A DNA stretch of 64,000 nucleotides, taken from positions 1,798,001 through 1,862,000 of the forward strand of contig NZ_CP165727.1 of assembly GCF_041200175.1 (NCBI RefSeq). Direction: 5' to 3'. Position numbers and translations under genes: made by a program. How positions within the stretch are numbered: position 1 is the first letter of the stretch; the number at the start of each line of letters is the position of its first letter. Positions 26,095-33,687 of this stretch are shown piece by piece. Origin of the DNA: Streptomyces sp. R33. Lineage in GTDB: Bacteria > Actinomycetota > Actinomycetes > Streptomycetales > Streptomycetaceae. The notes below the pieces were generated by a model. The model was given only the letters and a program-made list of their open reading frames with translations, searched no databases and was not told the DNA's origin.

Positions 26095-26682
26095 GTGACC
26101 GCCACAGCCGACCGCACCCGCCCGACCCTCGACGACGGCACCGCCCTGGTCCTGATCGACCTCCAGCAGGGCATCCTGGCGCTGCCCACCACCCGGCCCG
26201 CCGCCGAGATCCTCGCGAACGGCATCACTCTCGCCGAAGCGTTCCGCGCCCGGAAGCTCCCGGTGGTGCTGGTCAGGGTCGCCTGGTCGCCCGATGGCGG
26301 CGACCTGCCCACCACCGACGTCGACCGCCCGGGCCCGGCCACCGCGCCGCCCGCCGCCTTCTCGGAGATCCCGGCCGAGCTCGCCGCCCTCGGCGACGTC
26401 GTCGTGACCAAGCGCCACTGGGGCGCCTTCACCGGGACCGAGCTCGACCTCCAGCTGCGCCGCCGCGGCATCCACCGGATCGTCCTGGCCGGCATCTCCA
26501 CCAGCGTCGGCGTCGAGTCCACCGCGCGTACGGCCTGGGAGCACAGCTATTCCCTGGTCTTCGCCGAGGACGCCACGGCCGACACGGACCCCGCGTCCCA
26601 CGCCCATTCGTTCGGCAAGATCTTCCCGCGCATCGGCAAGGTCAGCACGACCGCGGAGATCATCGCCGCGCTGAACGCCTGA
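26095..26682 (+). CDS. Isochorismatase-fold hydrolase lacking the catalytic cysteine
   Basis: A 195-aa protein of the isochorismatase/cysteine-hydrolase superfamily. The strand 'TALVLIDLQQGIL' supplies the conserved Asp and 'VVTKRHWGAFTGTEL' the conserved Lys. At the third position, where amidases carry Cys in C-V-E-S-T-A, this protein reads 'GISTSVGVESTART': the Cys is a Gly. True isochorismatases of the PhzD kind also lack it, so the enzyme may cleave a vinyl ether or be non-catalytic. GTG at 26095 is chosen for a GAGGAGA site 5-6 nt upstream. Monocistronic. Confidence 0.82.
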   Translation: MTATADRTRPTLDDGTALVLIDLQQGILALPTTRPAAEILANGITLAEAFRARKLPVVLVRVAWSPDGGDLPTTDVDRPGPATAPPAAFSEIPAELAALGDVVVTKRHWGAFTGTELDLQLRRRGIHRIVLAGISTSVGVESTARTAWEHSYSLVFAEDATADTDPASHAHSFGKIFPRIGKVSTTAEIIAALNA

Positions 26683-26738
26683 CGATATCCGGCCATTCAC
26701 GCGTGGTCATGATCTGACGTGACATCAAATGGCCTGAA

Positions 26739-26766
26739 TTGGTGCCGTTTCAGCTGTGGTTATGCT
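26739..26766 (+). promoter_or_regulatory. Candidate promoter of the terpene MT-synthase pair
   Basis: TTGGTG and TATGCT are separated by 16 nt in an unusually AT-rich patch (about 26700-26830), giving a leader of about 90 nt before the methyltransferase start. Match to the vegetative consensus is partial. Confidence 0.35.
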
Positions 26767-26861
26767 CATCACCCAAGTGAACGAGGACTTTTATCGATCG
26801 CTTATGGGCAGAGTGGGGCGGCCGATTGACACCCCCACGCGACCGCATGACCGGAGAACCG

Positions 26862-27773
26862 ATGGACCGCAACCTTGTCATCCAGACCCCCGCTGGTGGC
26901 CAGGAGTTCGACGAGAGCCAAGTTCCGCTCTACTACAGCCGCAAGACCGTGGAAATCCTCCACAAGTACGGCCCCGGACCAAGGGTCCATTTCCACATGG
27001 GCCTCTTCGCCCCCGGGGCGACGCCGAACACCACGGTCACCCAACGCGTGCTCAAGCGCCGCATCGTGGAGTCCCAGGAGGCCATCGTCGAGCACGCCGC
27101 CCGCAGCTGGGGGGCGTACACCACACCCCCCGGCAGCGTCCTCGACATCGGCTGCGGAGTCGGCGGCGGGTCGCTCTACTGGGCCCAGGAGCACGGTGCG
27201 ACGGTCACAGGGCTCACCGTCGCGGCCGATCACATACCCGTGATCGAGGACTTCGCCCGCCAGGCGGGCGTGGGCGACCGCGTCACCCCCCTCCTGGCCG
27301 ACGTGCACGCGTTCACCGCCGACCGGAAGTACGACGCCGCGTACGCCAACGAGAGCTCCGGCTACATGGACCGCGAGCGGCTCTTCCAGGTCGTGGCCCG
27401 GTCGCTGAAGCCCGGCGGCTGGTTCGGCATCCAGGAGCACTTCATCTGCCGGCCCGAGTGGACCGAGTTCATCGACGGCTACTACAAGACGCGCCTCGGC
27501 ACCCTCACCGAGTACCTGGCCGCCGCCGAGGCGGCCGGTTTTGAACTGGAGCAGGACGAGGACGTCACCGACCGCGTCGCCGAGTTCTGGGTCCAGTCCA
27601 TGGCCTGGAACACCGCCGAACTGGACCGTGCGGAAGGCTGCGGCACCCCGTCCCACTGGTCGTGCGAGCGGCTCCGGGAGTCCGCCATCACACACGGCAA
27701 GCTGTTCCGCATCTGGCGCGACCACGCGCTGGAGACCCGGCTCCTGCTGTTCCGTCTCGGCGGGGGCAGCTGA
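26862..27773 (+). CDS. Prenyl-diphosphate C-methyltransferase-like SAM enzyme
   Basis: A 303-aa class I methyltransferase. The SAM loop is '[18 protein letters not shown]' near residue 90, followed by '[16 protein letters not shown]' and the aromatic/acidic segment '[13 protein letters not shown]', which corresponds to the N-E-S region of geranyl-diphosphate C2-methyltransferases and sterol/FPP methyltransferases. The N-terminal '[18 protein letters not shown]' is also typical of prenyl methyltransferases. Its stop is 2 nt before a class I terpene synthase, so the pair should make a C-methylated (C11, C16 or C21) terpene. ATG at 26862 follows GGAGA at a good distance; 26847 is an alternative start. 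Confidence 0.68.
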   Translation: MDRNLVIQTPAGGQEFDESQVPLYYSRKTVEILHKYGPGPRVHFHMGLFAPGATPNTTVTQRVLKRRIVESQEAIVEHAARSWGAYTTPPGSVLDIGCGVGGGSLYWAQEHGATVTGLTVAADHIPVIEDFARQAGVGDRVTPLLADVHAFTADRKYDAAYANESSGYMDRERLFQVVARSLKPGGWFGIQEHFICRPEWTEFIDGYYKTRLGTLTEYLAAAEAAGFELEQDEDVTDRVAEFWVQSMAWNTAELDRAEGCGTPSHWSCERLRESAITHGKLFRIWRDHALETRLLLFRLGGGS

Positions 27774-27775
27774 CG

Positions 27776-28894
27776 ATGGCACCCGCGTACGGCGAGAACA
27801 CCCGCCCCTCCCGCATCGGCTGGCAGCTGCCGCCGTTCTACTGGCCGTTCGAGAGGGGCCTGATCCACCCCAAGGCGGCCGAGCTCGAAGAGCGCTCCAT
27901 CGCCTGGATCGACGCTTTCGGCCTCTACCCGGACGCCACCGAGCGCGCCTGGGGACTGGCCACGCGCAGCTCCGACCTCGTCAGCCGGATCCTCCCCTAC
28001 GGCGACGTGGAGACGATGCTGCTCTTCGCCCAGTGGAGCTACTGGGCCTTCGCCGCCGACGACTGGCAGGACTCGGACACCGGTGCCGCTCGTACGGCGG
28101 CCGTCGCCGACCACGGGGCCCGGCTGATCCGTACGCTCGAGGTGCCCGGCTCCGGCCTCCTTGCGCCGGGACCGCACACGGCCGCACTGGACGACCTGGT
28201 CGCACGCACCCGGTCGATACTCACCTCGGAGCAGCTCCACCGCCTCACCGAGGGCCTGCGGGACTGGATTTTCGGCGCCGCCGCGCAGACGGCGACCGAT
28301 GAGCGAGGCATTATGCCGAGCCTCAACGACTTCGCATCGACACGCATATCGGTCGGCGCGACCCGGTTCCTGCTGACCTGGTGCGATGTGGCGAACGGGA
28401 TCCACGTACCGGGTGACGTGCTGTACTCCGCGCCCGTCCAGGCTCTGACCGACGCCGCCGGGTTCATCGTCGCCTGCGACAACGACGTGTTCTCGTACAA
28501 CAAGGACGACCACCACCAGCCGCTGGAGCAGAACCTGCTCAACGTACTGGCCCGGCACCACGGCTGTACGCCCGCCGAGGCGCTGCCCGCCGCGTATGCG
28601 CTACGGGACCGGTCCGTGACGCTGTTCGTCCGACTGCGCGAGCAGCTGGCACGCAACGCCGACGAGCAGCTCGCGCGCCACCTCGTCTCCGTGGAGCACT
28701 GGGTGTCGGGGGACACCGAGTACCACAACCGGGCGCCACGATACGCCAGTCCGCGCAACCGCAACGCGCTTCCCGTCGAGGGGGCCTCGTTCGACATCAC
28801 CTGGAGCGACACGCCCAGCGACCCGAGCACCGAGCCGCTGCCGATCCCGGCTCTCGCCTGGTGGTGGCAGCAGCTCGACGACTCGTCGCGCTGA
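27776..28894 (+). CDS. Class I terpene synthase (methylated-terpene candidate)
   Basis: A 372-aa class I terpene cyclase. The first metal motif is 'DDWQDSD' (with 'YWAFAADDWQD'), the second is N-D-x-x-S-x-x-x-D in 'CDNDVFSYNKDD', and a basic/aromatic C-terminus includes 'HWVSGDTEYHNRAPRY' (W-x-x-x-x-x-x-RY). These supply the Mg-diphosphate chemistry; the product cannot be read from sequence. It is coupled to the C-methyltransferase by a 2-nt gap, as in known methyl-terpene pairs (2-MIB, sodorifen). It differs from the other two synthases in the window and lacks a proline-rich N-terminus. Its stop lies 2 nt from the convergent cvnE stop. Confidence 0.85.
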   Translation: MAPAYGENTRPSRIGWQLPPFYWPFERGLIHPKAAELEERSIAWIDAFGLYPDATERAWGLATRSSDLVSRILPYGDVETMLLFAQWSYWAFAADDWQDSDTGAARTAAVADHGARLIRTLEVPGSGLLAPGPHTAALDDLVARTRSILTSEQLHRLTEGLRDWIFGAAAQTATDERGIMPSLNDFASTRISVGATRFLLTWCDVANGIHVPGDVLYSAPVQALTDAAGFIVACDNDVFSYNKDDHHQPLEQNLLNVLARHHGCTPAEALPAAYALRDRSVTLFVRLREQLARNADEQLARHLVSVEHWVSGDTEYHNRAPRYASPRNRNALPVEGASFDITWSDTPSDPSTEPLPIPALAWWWQQLDDSSR

Positions 28895-28896
28895 AG

Positions 28897-30276
28897 TCAG
28901 CGGCGGCGGCGCAGGCGCGCCCACCAGGAGGCCCGGCCCGCCGGCCGCTCCCCCGCGGCGGGGACGGCCGTCGGCGCCGTCCGGGGCGGCTGGGCGGCCG
29001 GCCGGGGTACCGGCGTGGACCCGGTGACGGTGCTGCCGCGCGGGGTGAACCGTACGGGCAGCGCCACCAGGTGGCGGGACATGAGCGAGGACTTCCACTG
29101 GAGCTCGTCCTCGGGGACGGCCAGCTCCAGGTCAGGCAGCCGGGTCAGCAGGGTGTCGATGCCGGTGTCCGCGATGGCCCGGCCGATGTCCTGCCCGGGA
29201 CACTCGTGCGGGCCGCTGCTGAAGGCCAGGTGGGAGCGGTTGCCGTGAACGGGCTCGGTCGCGTCGGGCCGGATCTCGGGGTCGACGTTGCCCGCCCCCA
29301 GGCCGAGCAGCAGCATGTCCCCGGCCTTGATCCGGGTTCCGGCCAGCTCCGTGTCACCGGTGGCCCAGCGTCCGAGGACCGTCATGAGCGGAGGCTCGTC
29401 CCACAGGACCTGCTCCAGCGCGTCCGGCAGCGTCATGTGCCCGCCGGAGAGGTTCGCGCGGAAGCGGCGGTCCGTGAGCACCACGCGCAGGGTGTTCGCG
29501 ATCAGGTTGGCGGTCGTCTCGAAGGCCGCGATCAGCACCAGCCGCAGGTGCTCCACGATCTCCTCGTCGCCGAGCGCCGTGGGGTGCTCCAGCAACCAGG
29601 TGGTGAAGTCCCGGCCGGGCACCTCCCGCTTGCGTGCAACGAGTTCCCGGAGGGTGACCGAGATGTACTCGAAGCTCGCGACGGCCGTCTCGGTGCCCTG
29701 GATCATGTCGCGGGCCGCCTCGACGAGACGCGGGCCGTAGGACTCCGGCGCCCCGACGAGCTGGGTCATCACCAGCATCGGCAACGGCTCGGCGAAGGCG
29801 GCGACCAGGTCACCCTTCCCGGACTCGACGAAGGCGTCGATCAGCTGGTCGGCGAAGCGCTTCACGTACCGGCGGACGCCGCGGCGGTCGAAGCGCTCCA
29901 GGGACTCGGTGATCGCTCCGCGCAGCCGCTCGTGCTCGACGCCGTCGACGAAGTGACACACGGGCTGCCATGCGGTCATCGGCGTCAGGGGGTGGTCGGC
30001 CGGAACGTTTCCCTCCTGCTGGTCCCGCCAGTGGCGCGGGTCGCGGGCGAACCGGGACGGGGTGCGCGCCACGTCCAGGTTCTCGCGGTGGCCCAGCACC
30101 AGCCAGGCCGGGAGGTCGCCCTGGACGAGGACGGGCGCCACCGCGCCGTACTCGGCGCGCAGCTTCTCGTACAGGCCCATGGGGTCGGCCTCGGCCTCGG
30201 GCCCGTAGAGCCGGTGGGCCGGGCAGCCGGGCGGCGGGGCGGCCGCACCCGGCTGGGGGACGGGGGTGGTGCTCAC
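28897..30276 (-). CDS. cvnE: Conservon cytochrome P450, CYP157-like (CvnE)
   Basis: A 459-aa cytosolic P450. The heme loop 'FSSGPHECPGQDIG' (Cys359) and the I-helix 'LIAAFETTANLI' are intact. The otherwise near-invariant K-helix E-x-x-R is missing: the stretch is 'ALEQVLWDEP' (residues 287-295), matching the E-Q-x-L-W pattern described for CYP157 enzymes of Streptomyces conservons. A long Pro/Arg-rich tail follows the last strand. GTG start overlaps the cvnD stop (GTGA). The P450 may act in conservon signalling, or on the terpene made by the convergent pair whose last codon is 2 nt away; the sequence does not decide. Confidence 0.85.
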   Translation of the reverse strand: MSTTPVPQPGAAAPPPGCPAHRLYGPEAEADPMGLYEKLRAEYGAVAPVLVQGDLPAWLVLGHRENLDVARTPSRFARDPRHWRDQQEGNVPADHPLTPMTAWQPVCHFVDGVEHERLRGAITESLERFDRRGVRRYVKRFADQLIDAFVESGKGDLVAAFAEPLPMLVMTQLVGAPESYGPRLVEAARDMIQGTETAVASFEYISVTLRELVARKREVPGRDFTTWLLEHPTALGDEEIVEHLRLVLIAAFETTANLIANTLRVVLTDRRFRANLSGGHMTLPDALEQVLWDEPPLMTVLGRWATGDTELAGTRIKAGDMLLLGLGAGNVDPEIRPDATEPVHGNRSHLAFSSGPHECPGQDIGRAIADTGIDTLLTRLPDLELAVPEDELQWKSSLMSRHLVALPVRFTPRGSTVTGSTPVPRPAAQPPRTAPTAVPAAGERPAGRASWWARLRRRR

Positions 30277-30893
30277 AGTGCCTCCGGGGTCGCGGCGAGG
30301 GAGTGCAGGTAGCGCATCAGCGTCATCAGGACGTCGCGGCTGGAGTCGCGCCGCCGGGCGTCACAGAAGACGAGCGGTACAGACGCGGGCAGGTCGAGGG
30401 CGGCGCGCAGCTCCTCCAGGGGGTGCTCGGGCGCGTCGGGGAAGGAGTTGACGGCGACCACGAACGGTACTCCGCGCTCTTCCAGCCGGCCGATCACGTC
30501 GAAGCTGACCTCCAGCCTGCGGGTGTCGACCAGGACCACCGCGCCGAGCGCGCCCTCGAACAGGCCGCGCCACAGGAACCAGAAGCGCTCCTGGCCCGGC
30601 GTGCCGAAGAGGTAGAGCACCAGCTCCTCGTTGATGCTGATGCGGCCGAAGTCCATGGCCACGGTGGTGGAGGTCTTGCGTTCCACCCCCGCCGTGTCGT
30701 CGACGCCGACCCCGGCCTGGGTCATCGTCTCCTCGGTGGTGAGCGGCCGGATCTCGCTGACCGAGCCGACGAGGGTCGTCTTGCCGACCCCGAAGCCGCC
30801 CACGATCACCACCTTGACTGCGGCGGCGGCCGTGGCCGGCAGCGCGTCCTCGCGCCGGGGCGCGGTGGCCCGGTCAGAGCTTTCGAAGTCCAT
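30273..30893 (-). CDS. cvnD: Conservon GTP-binding protein CvnD
   Basis: A 206-aa Ras-like small GTPase of the conservon type. G1 is 'VGGFGVGKTTLVGSVSE', switch/G3 is 'LFGTPGQERFWFLW', and the G4 position reads 'VVAVNSFPDAP' rather than N-K-x-D, a known feature of the family. It is the effector-side component that cycles with CvnB/CvnC under control of the CvnA sensor. ATG at 30893 overlaps the end of cvnC by 20 nt. Fourth gene of the leftward cvnABCDE operon. Confidence 0.9.
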   Translation of the reverse strand: MDFESSDRATAPRREDALPATAAAAVKVVIVGGFGVGKTTLVGSVSEIRPLTTEETMTQAGVGVDDTAGVERKTSTTVAMDFGRISINEELVLYLFGTPGQERFWFLWRGLFEGALGAVVLVDTRRLEVSFDVIGRLEERGVPFVVAVNSFPDAPEHPLEELRAALDLPASVPLVFCDARRRDSSRDVLMTLMRYLHSLAATPEAL

Positions 30894-31233
30894 CGATGAC
30901 TGCCTCAATCAGTGCCAGGTCCGGGAGTTTGGCGGGTGCGACGGGTGGGCGGGAGAGCACGTGCTTGGCGGCGAGCAGGTCACCGAGGAGTACGGTGACC
31001 ACGCTCACCGGCAGGCCGAGATACGCGGAGATCTCGGCCACCGAGAGCGGCGACTGGCACAGCCGCATGATCGCCGCGTGCTCCGGCTGCATCCCGGGCC
31101 TGGGACCCGACTTGGCGATGATCAGCGTGACGAGGTCGACGTGGGTGGGGACTAACCCCCCACTGCGGCCGCCGGTGATCACGTAGAGCCGCTCGGGAGT
31201 GCCGTCCTCCCAGTCCCCGCCGGGGTTGCTCAC
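30874..31233 (-). CDS. cvnC: Conservon protein CvnC (DUF742)
   Basis: A 119-aa DUF742 protein. The pattern 'RLYVITGGRSGG' and 'LVTLIIAK' followed by a winged-helix-like 'LSVAEISAYLGLPVSVVTVL' and 'LLAAKHVLSRPP' is diagnostic. It starts at GTG 31233, overlapping the cvnB stop (GTGA). The family is always found with CvnB-type roadblock and CvnD-type GTPase proteins and is thought to form a membrane-associated, heterotrimeric-G-protein-like complex with them. Confidence 0.9.
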   Translation of the reverse strand: MSNPGGDWEDGTPERLYVITGGRSGGLVPTHVDLVTLIIAKSGPRPGMQPEHAAIMRLCQSPLSVAEISAYLGLPVSVVTVLLGDLLAAKHVLSRPPVAPAKLPDLALIEAVIDGLRKL

Positions 31234-31637
31234 GCCGGCTGCCCGTCGCGGCGCGGCGGGCTGCTCAGGTGTTCTCCGATCCGGGCGACGAGGTCGCGCA
31301 TGCGCTGGCCCATCAGGCCCGCGTCGACGCCTTCGTCGGCCAGCACGGCGAGGAAGGCGCCGGCACCGGCCGCCATCAGGTAGAAGAAGCCGCCGTCCAT
31401 CTCGATGACGACGAGCCGCATCCGCCCGCTGCTGCCCGGGAGTTCGGAGGCGACGGCTCCGGCGAGGCTCTGCAGTCCGGCGCAGGCTGCGGCGAGCCGG
31501 TCGGCGGTGTCGGTCTCCGCGCCGTACTGCGCCATGCGCAGGCCGTCGGCGGAGAGGACGACGACGTGGCGGGTCTGCGGAACGCTCTCGGCCAGGTCCT
31601 TGAGCATCCAGTCCATATTGGTCTGCTGCTGACTCAT
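31230..31637 (-). CDS. cvnB: Conservon roadblock/LC7 protein CvnB
   Basis: A 135-aa roadblock/LC7 fold protein: 'LDWMLKDLAESVP' style helix, 'HVVVLSADGLRMAQY', the central beta-sheet 'LVVIEMDGGFFYLMAAG' and a C-terminal helix. In conservons and in Ras-like systems it works as a GTPase-activating or scaffold protein for CvnD. ATG at 31637 overlaps the cvnA stop by 4 nt. A serine/proline-rich end (HLSSPPRR) follows the fold. Confidence 0.9.
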   Translation of the reverse strand: MSQQQTNMDWMLKDLAESVPQTRHVVVLSADGLRMAQYGAETDTADRLAAACAGLQSLAGAVASELPGSSGRMRLVVIEMDGGFFYLMAAGAGAFLAVLADEGVDAGLMGQRMRDLVARIGEHLSSPPRRDGQPA

Positions 31638-33307
31638 GGCTGTTCCCCCTTGCTCGCCGAGGCCGGCGAGGCGTCTGTGTTCTGGCTTGCTGCGCCGCTC
31701 CGGCTCGCGGTGGTCTGGCTCGCGGTGGTCTGGCTCGCGGTGGTCTGGCTCGCGGCGGTCTGGCTGTCCCCCGACAGGCCGCCCTGGAAGGCGGCGAGCC
31801 ACATCCCGGGCTGTACCTCGGGCTGGGGGTCGGGCGCGGGCGCGGGCACGGCTCCGTACCCGTATCCGGCGCGGTCCGCGGCCGCCTCGGCCGCTGCCGT
31901 GATCCGGTCCCCGGTGGCGATCGGCTCCGGCGCCACGGCGCGGGTCTTGCGGCGGCGCTGCGGCAGGCCGTTCGGGGTCCGCTCGGTCACGGCGGGCACC
32001 TCGTCGGCGGCTGCCGGCATCCGGGGGCCGGTGACCGGGCGGGCAGCCGGTACTCCGGAGTCTGCGACCGCTGCCCCGGTCACGGCTGCGCCGGCCGGCG
32101 CCGGCGGGAGGGCGGCGCGGGGGCCCGAGGCGGTGCCGATGCCGTGGGCGACGCCGGTCGCGGCGGACGCGGTGGTGATCAGCTGTTGCGGGATGACGAG
32201 CACGGCCCGTACGCCGCCGTACGCCGACGCGCGCAGCGAGACCTGGAAGTCGTACGCCTGCGAGAGCCGGCCGACCACGGCGAGGCCCAGGCGCGGGGTC
32301 TCCCCGAGGTCGGTGAGGTCGATGCCCTGCTGCGCCTGGCGGAGCATGCGCTCGGCCCGCTTGCGGGCCTCCTCGCTCATGCTCACGCCGCCGTCCTCGA
32401 TCTCGACGGCGATGCCCGAGTTCACGTCCACGGCGGTCAGATGGACCTTGGTCTGCGGCGGCGAGTAGCGGGTGGCGTTGTCCAGAAGCTCGGCGAGCGC
32501 GTGGATGAGCGGCTCGACGGCCGGTCCGACGACGGCGACCTGCGAGACCGAGTGGAGCTCGACGCGCTGGTAGTCGATGATCCGCGACATGGCACCGCGC
32601 AGCACGCTGTACAGCGGGACGGCCTTGCTCCACTGGCGGCCGGGCCGCGCACCGCCGAGTACGGCGATGGAGTCGGCGAGACGGCCGATGAGGGCCGTGC
32701 CGTGGTCGAGCCGCAGCAGGTCGCCGAACACCTCCGGGCTGCGGCCGTGCCGGTCCTCCATCTCCCGCAGTTCCTGGGCCTGTTGGTGCACGATGGCCTG
32801 GACGCGGCGGGCGATGTTGACGAAGGCCCGCTGCGCGGAGTCGCGCAGGTCCTCCTCGGCGACGACGGCGTCGAGCACCGAGCGCAGCACGGCGTGGTGC
32901 GCCGCCCTGAACTCCGGCGTCAGGCCGGGCCCGTGGATGTCGGGCTCCTCCAGGGAGGCGAGCACCTCCTCGGGGAACTCCCCCTTGCGCAGCCGCTCCA
33001 CGACATCGGGCAGCAGCTCCTGCGCCAGCCGCACGGTCTCGGCCTGCTGCCGGTGCAGGGCCGCCTCGTGCGCGGCGACCGTCAGCCGCAGCGCGGCCAC
33101 CGCCTTGCCGCGCCGGGCGGCCTCACCGCAGGACAGGGCAACGGCCACGAAGGCCACGGCGCCGATCCAGGCGACGGGGGTGCGGGCAGGTGCGGACACC
33201 TGCGCCACGGCGATCGCCGCAGCAGCGGCGGTCAGCAGGGCGGGCAGCGCCCATGCGACGGGTGAGGTGGGCCCTGGACTTCCGGGCGACGATCCCACGC
33301 GAACCAT
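31634..33307 (-). CDS. cvnA: Conservon sensor histidine kinase-like protein CvnA
   Basis: A 557-aa membrane protein. Two hydrophobic segments near the N-terminus (about 15-35 and 45-65) are followed by a helical region with 'HGTALIGRLADSIAVLGG' and a GHKL ATPase domain: N-box 'ALAELLDNATRYSPPQ', G1 'IEDGGVSMSEEA', G2 'LGLAVVGRLSQAYDF'. The last 150 residues are Pro/Ala-rich and end in TTASQ repeats. It is the input sensor of the conservon. ATG at 33307 has GAGGG 5 nt upstream; a TTG at 33319 is possible but lacks this. First gene of the operon. Confidence 0.88.
   Translation of the reverse strand: MVRVGSSPGSPGPTSPVAWALPALLTAAAAAIAVAQVSAPARTPVAWIGAVAFVAVALSCGEAARRGKAVAALRLTVAAHEAALHRQQAETVRLAQELLPDVVERLRKGEFPEEVLASLEEPDIHGPGLTPEFRAAHHAVLRSVLDAVVAEEDLRDSAQRAFVNIARRVQAIVHQQAQELREMEDRHGRSPEVFGDLLRLDHGTALIGRLADSIAVLGGARPGRQWSKAVPLYSVLRGAMSRIIDYQRVELHSVSQVAVVGPAVEPLIHALAELLDNATRYSPPQTKVHLTAVDVNSGIAVEIEDGGVSMSEEARKRAERMLRQAQQGIDLTDLGETPRLGLAVVGRLSQAYDFQVSLRASAYGGVRAVLVIPQQLITTASAATGVAHGIGTASGPRAALPPAPAGAAVTGAAVADSGVPAARPVTGPRMPAAADEVPAVTERTPNGLPQRRRKTRAVAPEPIATGDRITAAAEAAADRAGYGYGAVPAPAPDPQPEVQPGMWLAAFQGGLSGDSQTAASQTTASQTTASQTTASRSGAASQNTDASPASASKGEQP
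31703..31762 (-). repeat. 15-bp tandem repeat x4 in cvnA tail
   Basis: Four head-to-tail copies of ggctcgcggtggtct (+ strand; the last copy has one change) encode repeated T-T-A-S-Q pentapeptides near the C-terminus of CvnA. Polymorphism-prone low-complexity tail. Confidence 0.9.
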
Positions 33308-33687
33308 CAGAACCCTCAAACGATCGAAAGCGAATGATCATATGACAACGGCCCGGAATCTTAGCGTCTATGTGCACGGCTCTTGACAGCAGGTCATGAT
33401 CCGGACGCAGCAGGCGGGTTGGCCCTCCCCGATCTGGCCGAAACCCGCAGCCCCGTCACCAATCCCACGTGCCCCGAGCAGCCCCCGCCACCCCAGTCCG
33501 CGCACGCGTCCGCCCCCACCACCACCCACCCGAAGCCCCTGACCCGCCACCCAGGGAACGGCCGAATCCCACCACCGCCGGCCAAGCGGCTCATCGCCCG
33601 CTCGTCATGCGGCCAGGACGCGACCCGGGCGACGACGGTCTCCCGCGAACTCCTCCCTCACGTAAGTGGCATCGCAGGGCATCGTGC
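33308..33687. promoter_or_regulatory. Upstream region of cvn operon and spacer to TIR gene
   Basis: About 380 nt without a convincing gene. The first 60 nt upstream of cvnA are AT-rich for this genome and include CATATGATCATTCG and, further up, TAAGAT (read on the minus strand), plausible -10 elements for the leftward cvn operon. A + strand TTGACA at 33383-33388 has no gene downstream. The rest (33400-33680) is Pro-codon-like and C-rich with no hairpin that I can support. Confidence 0.35.
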
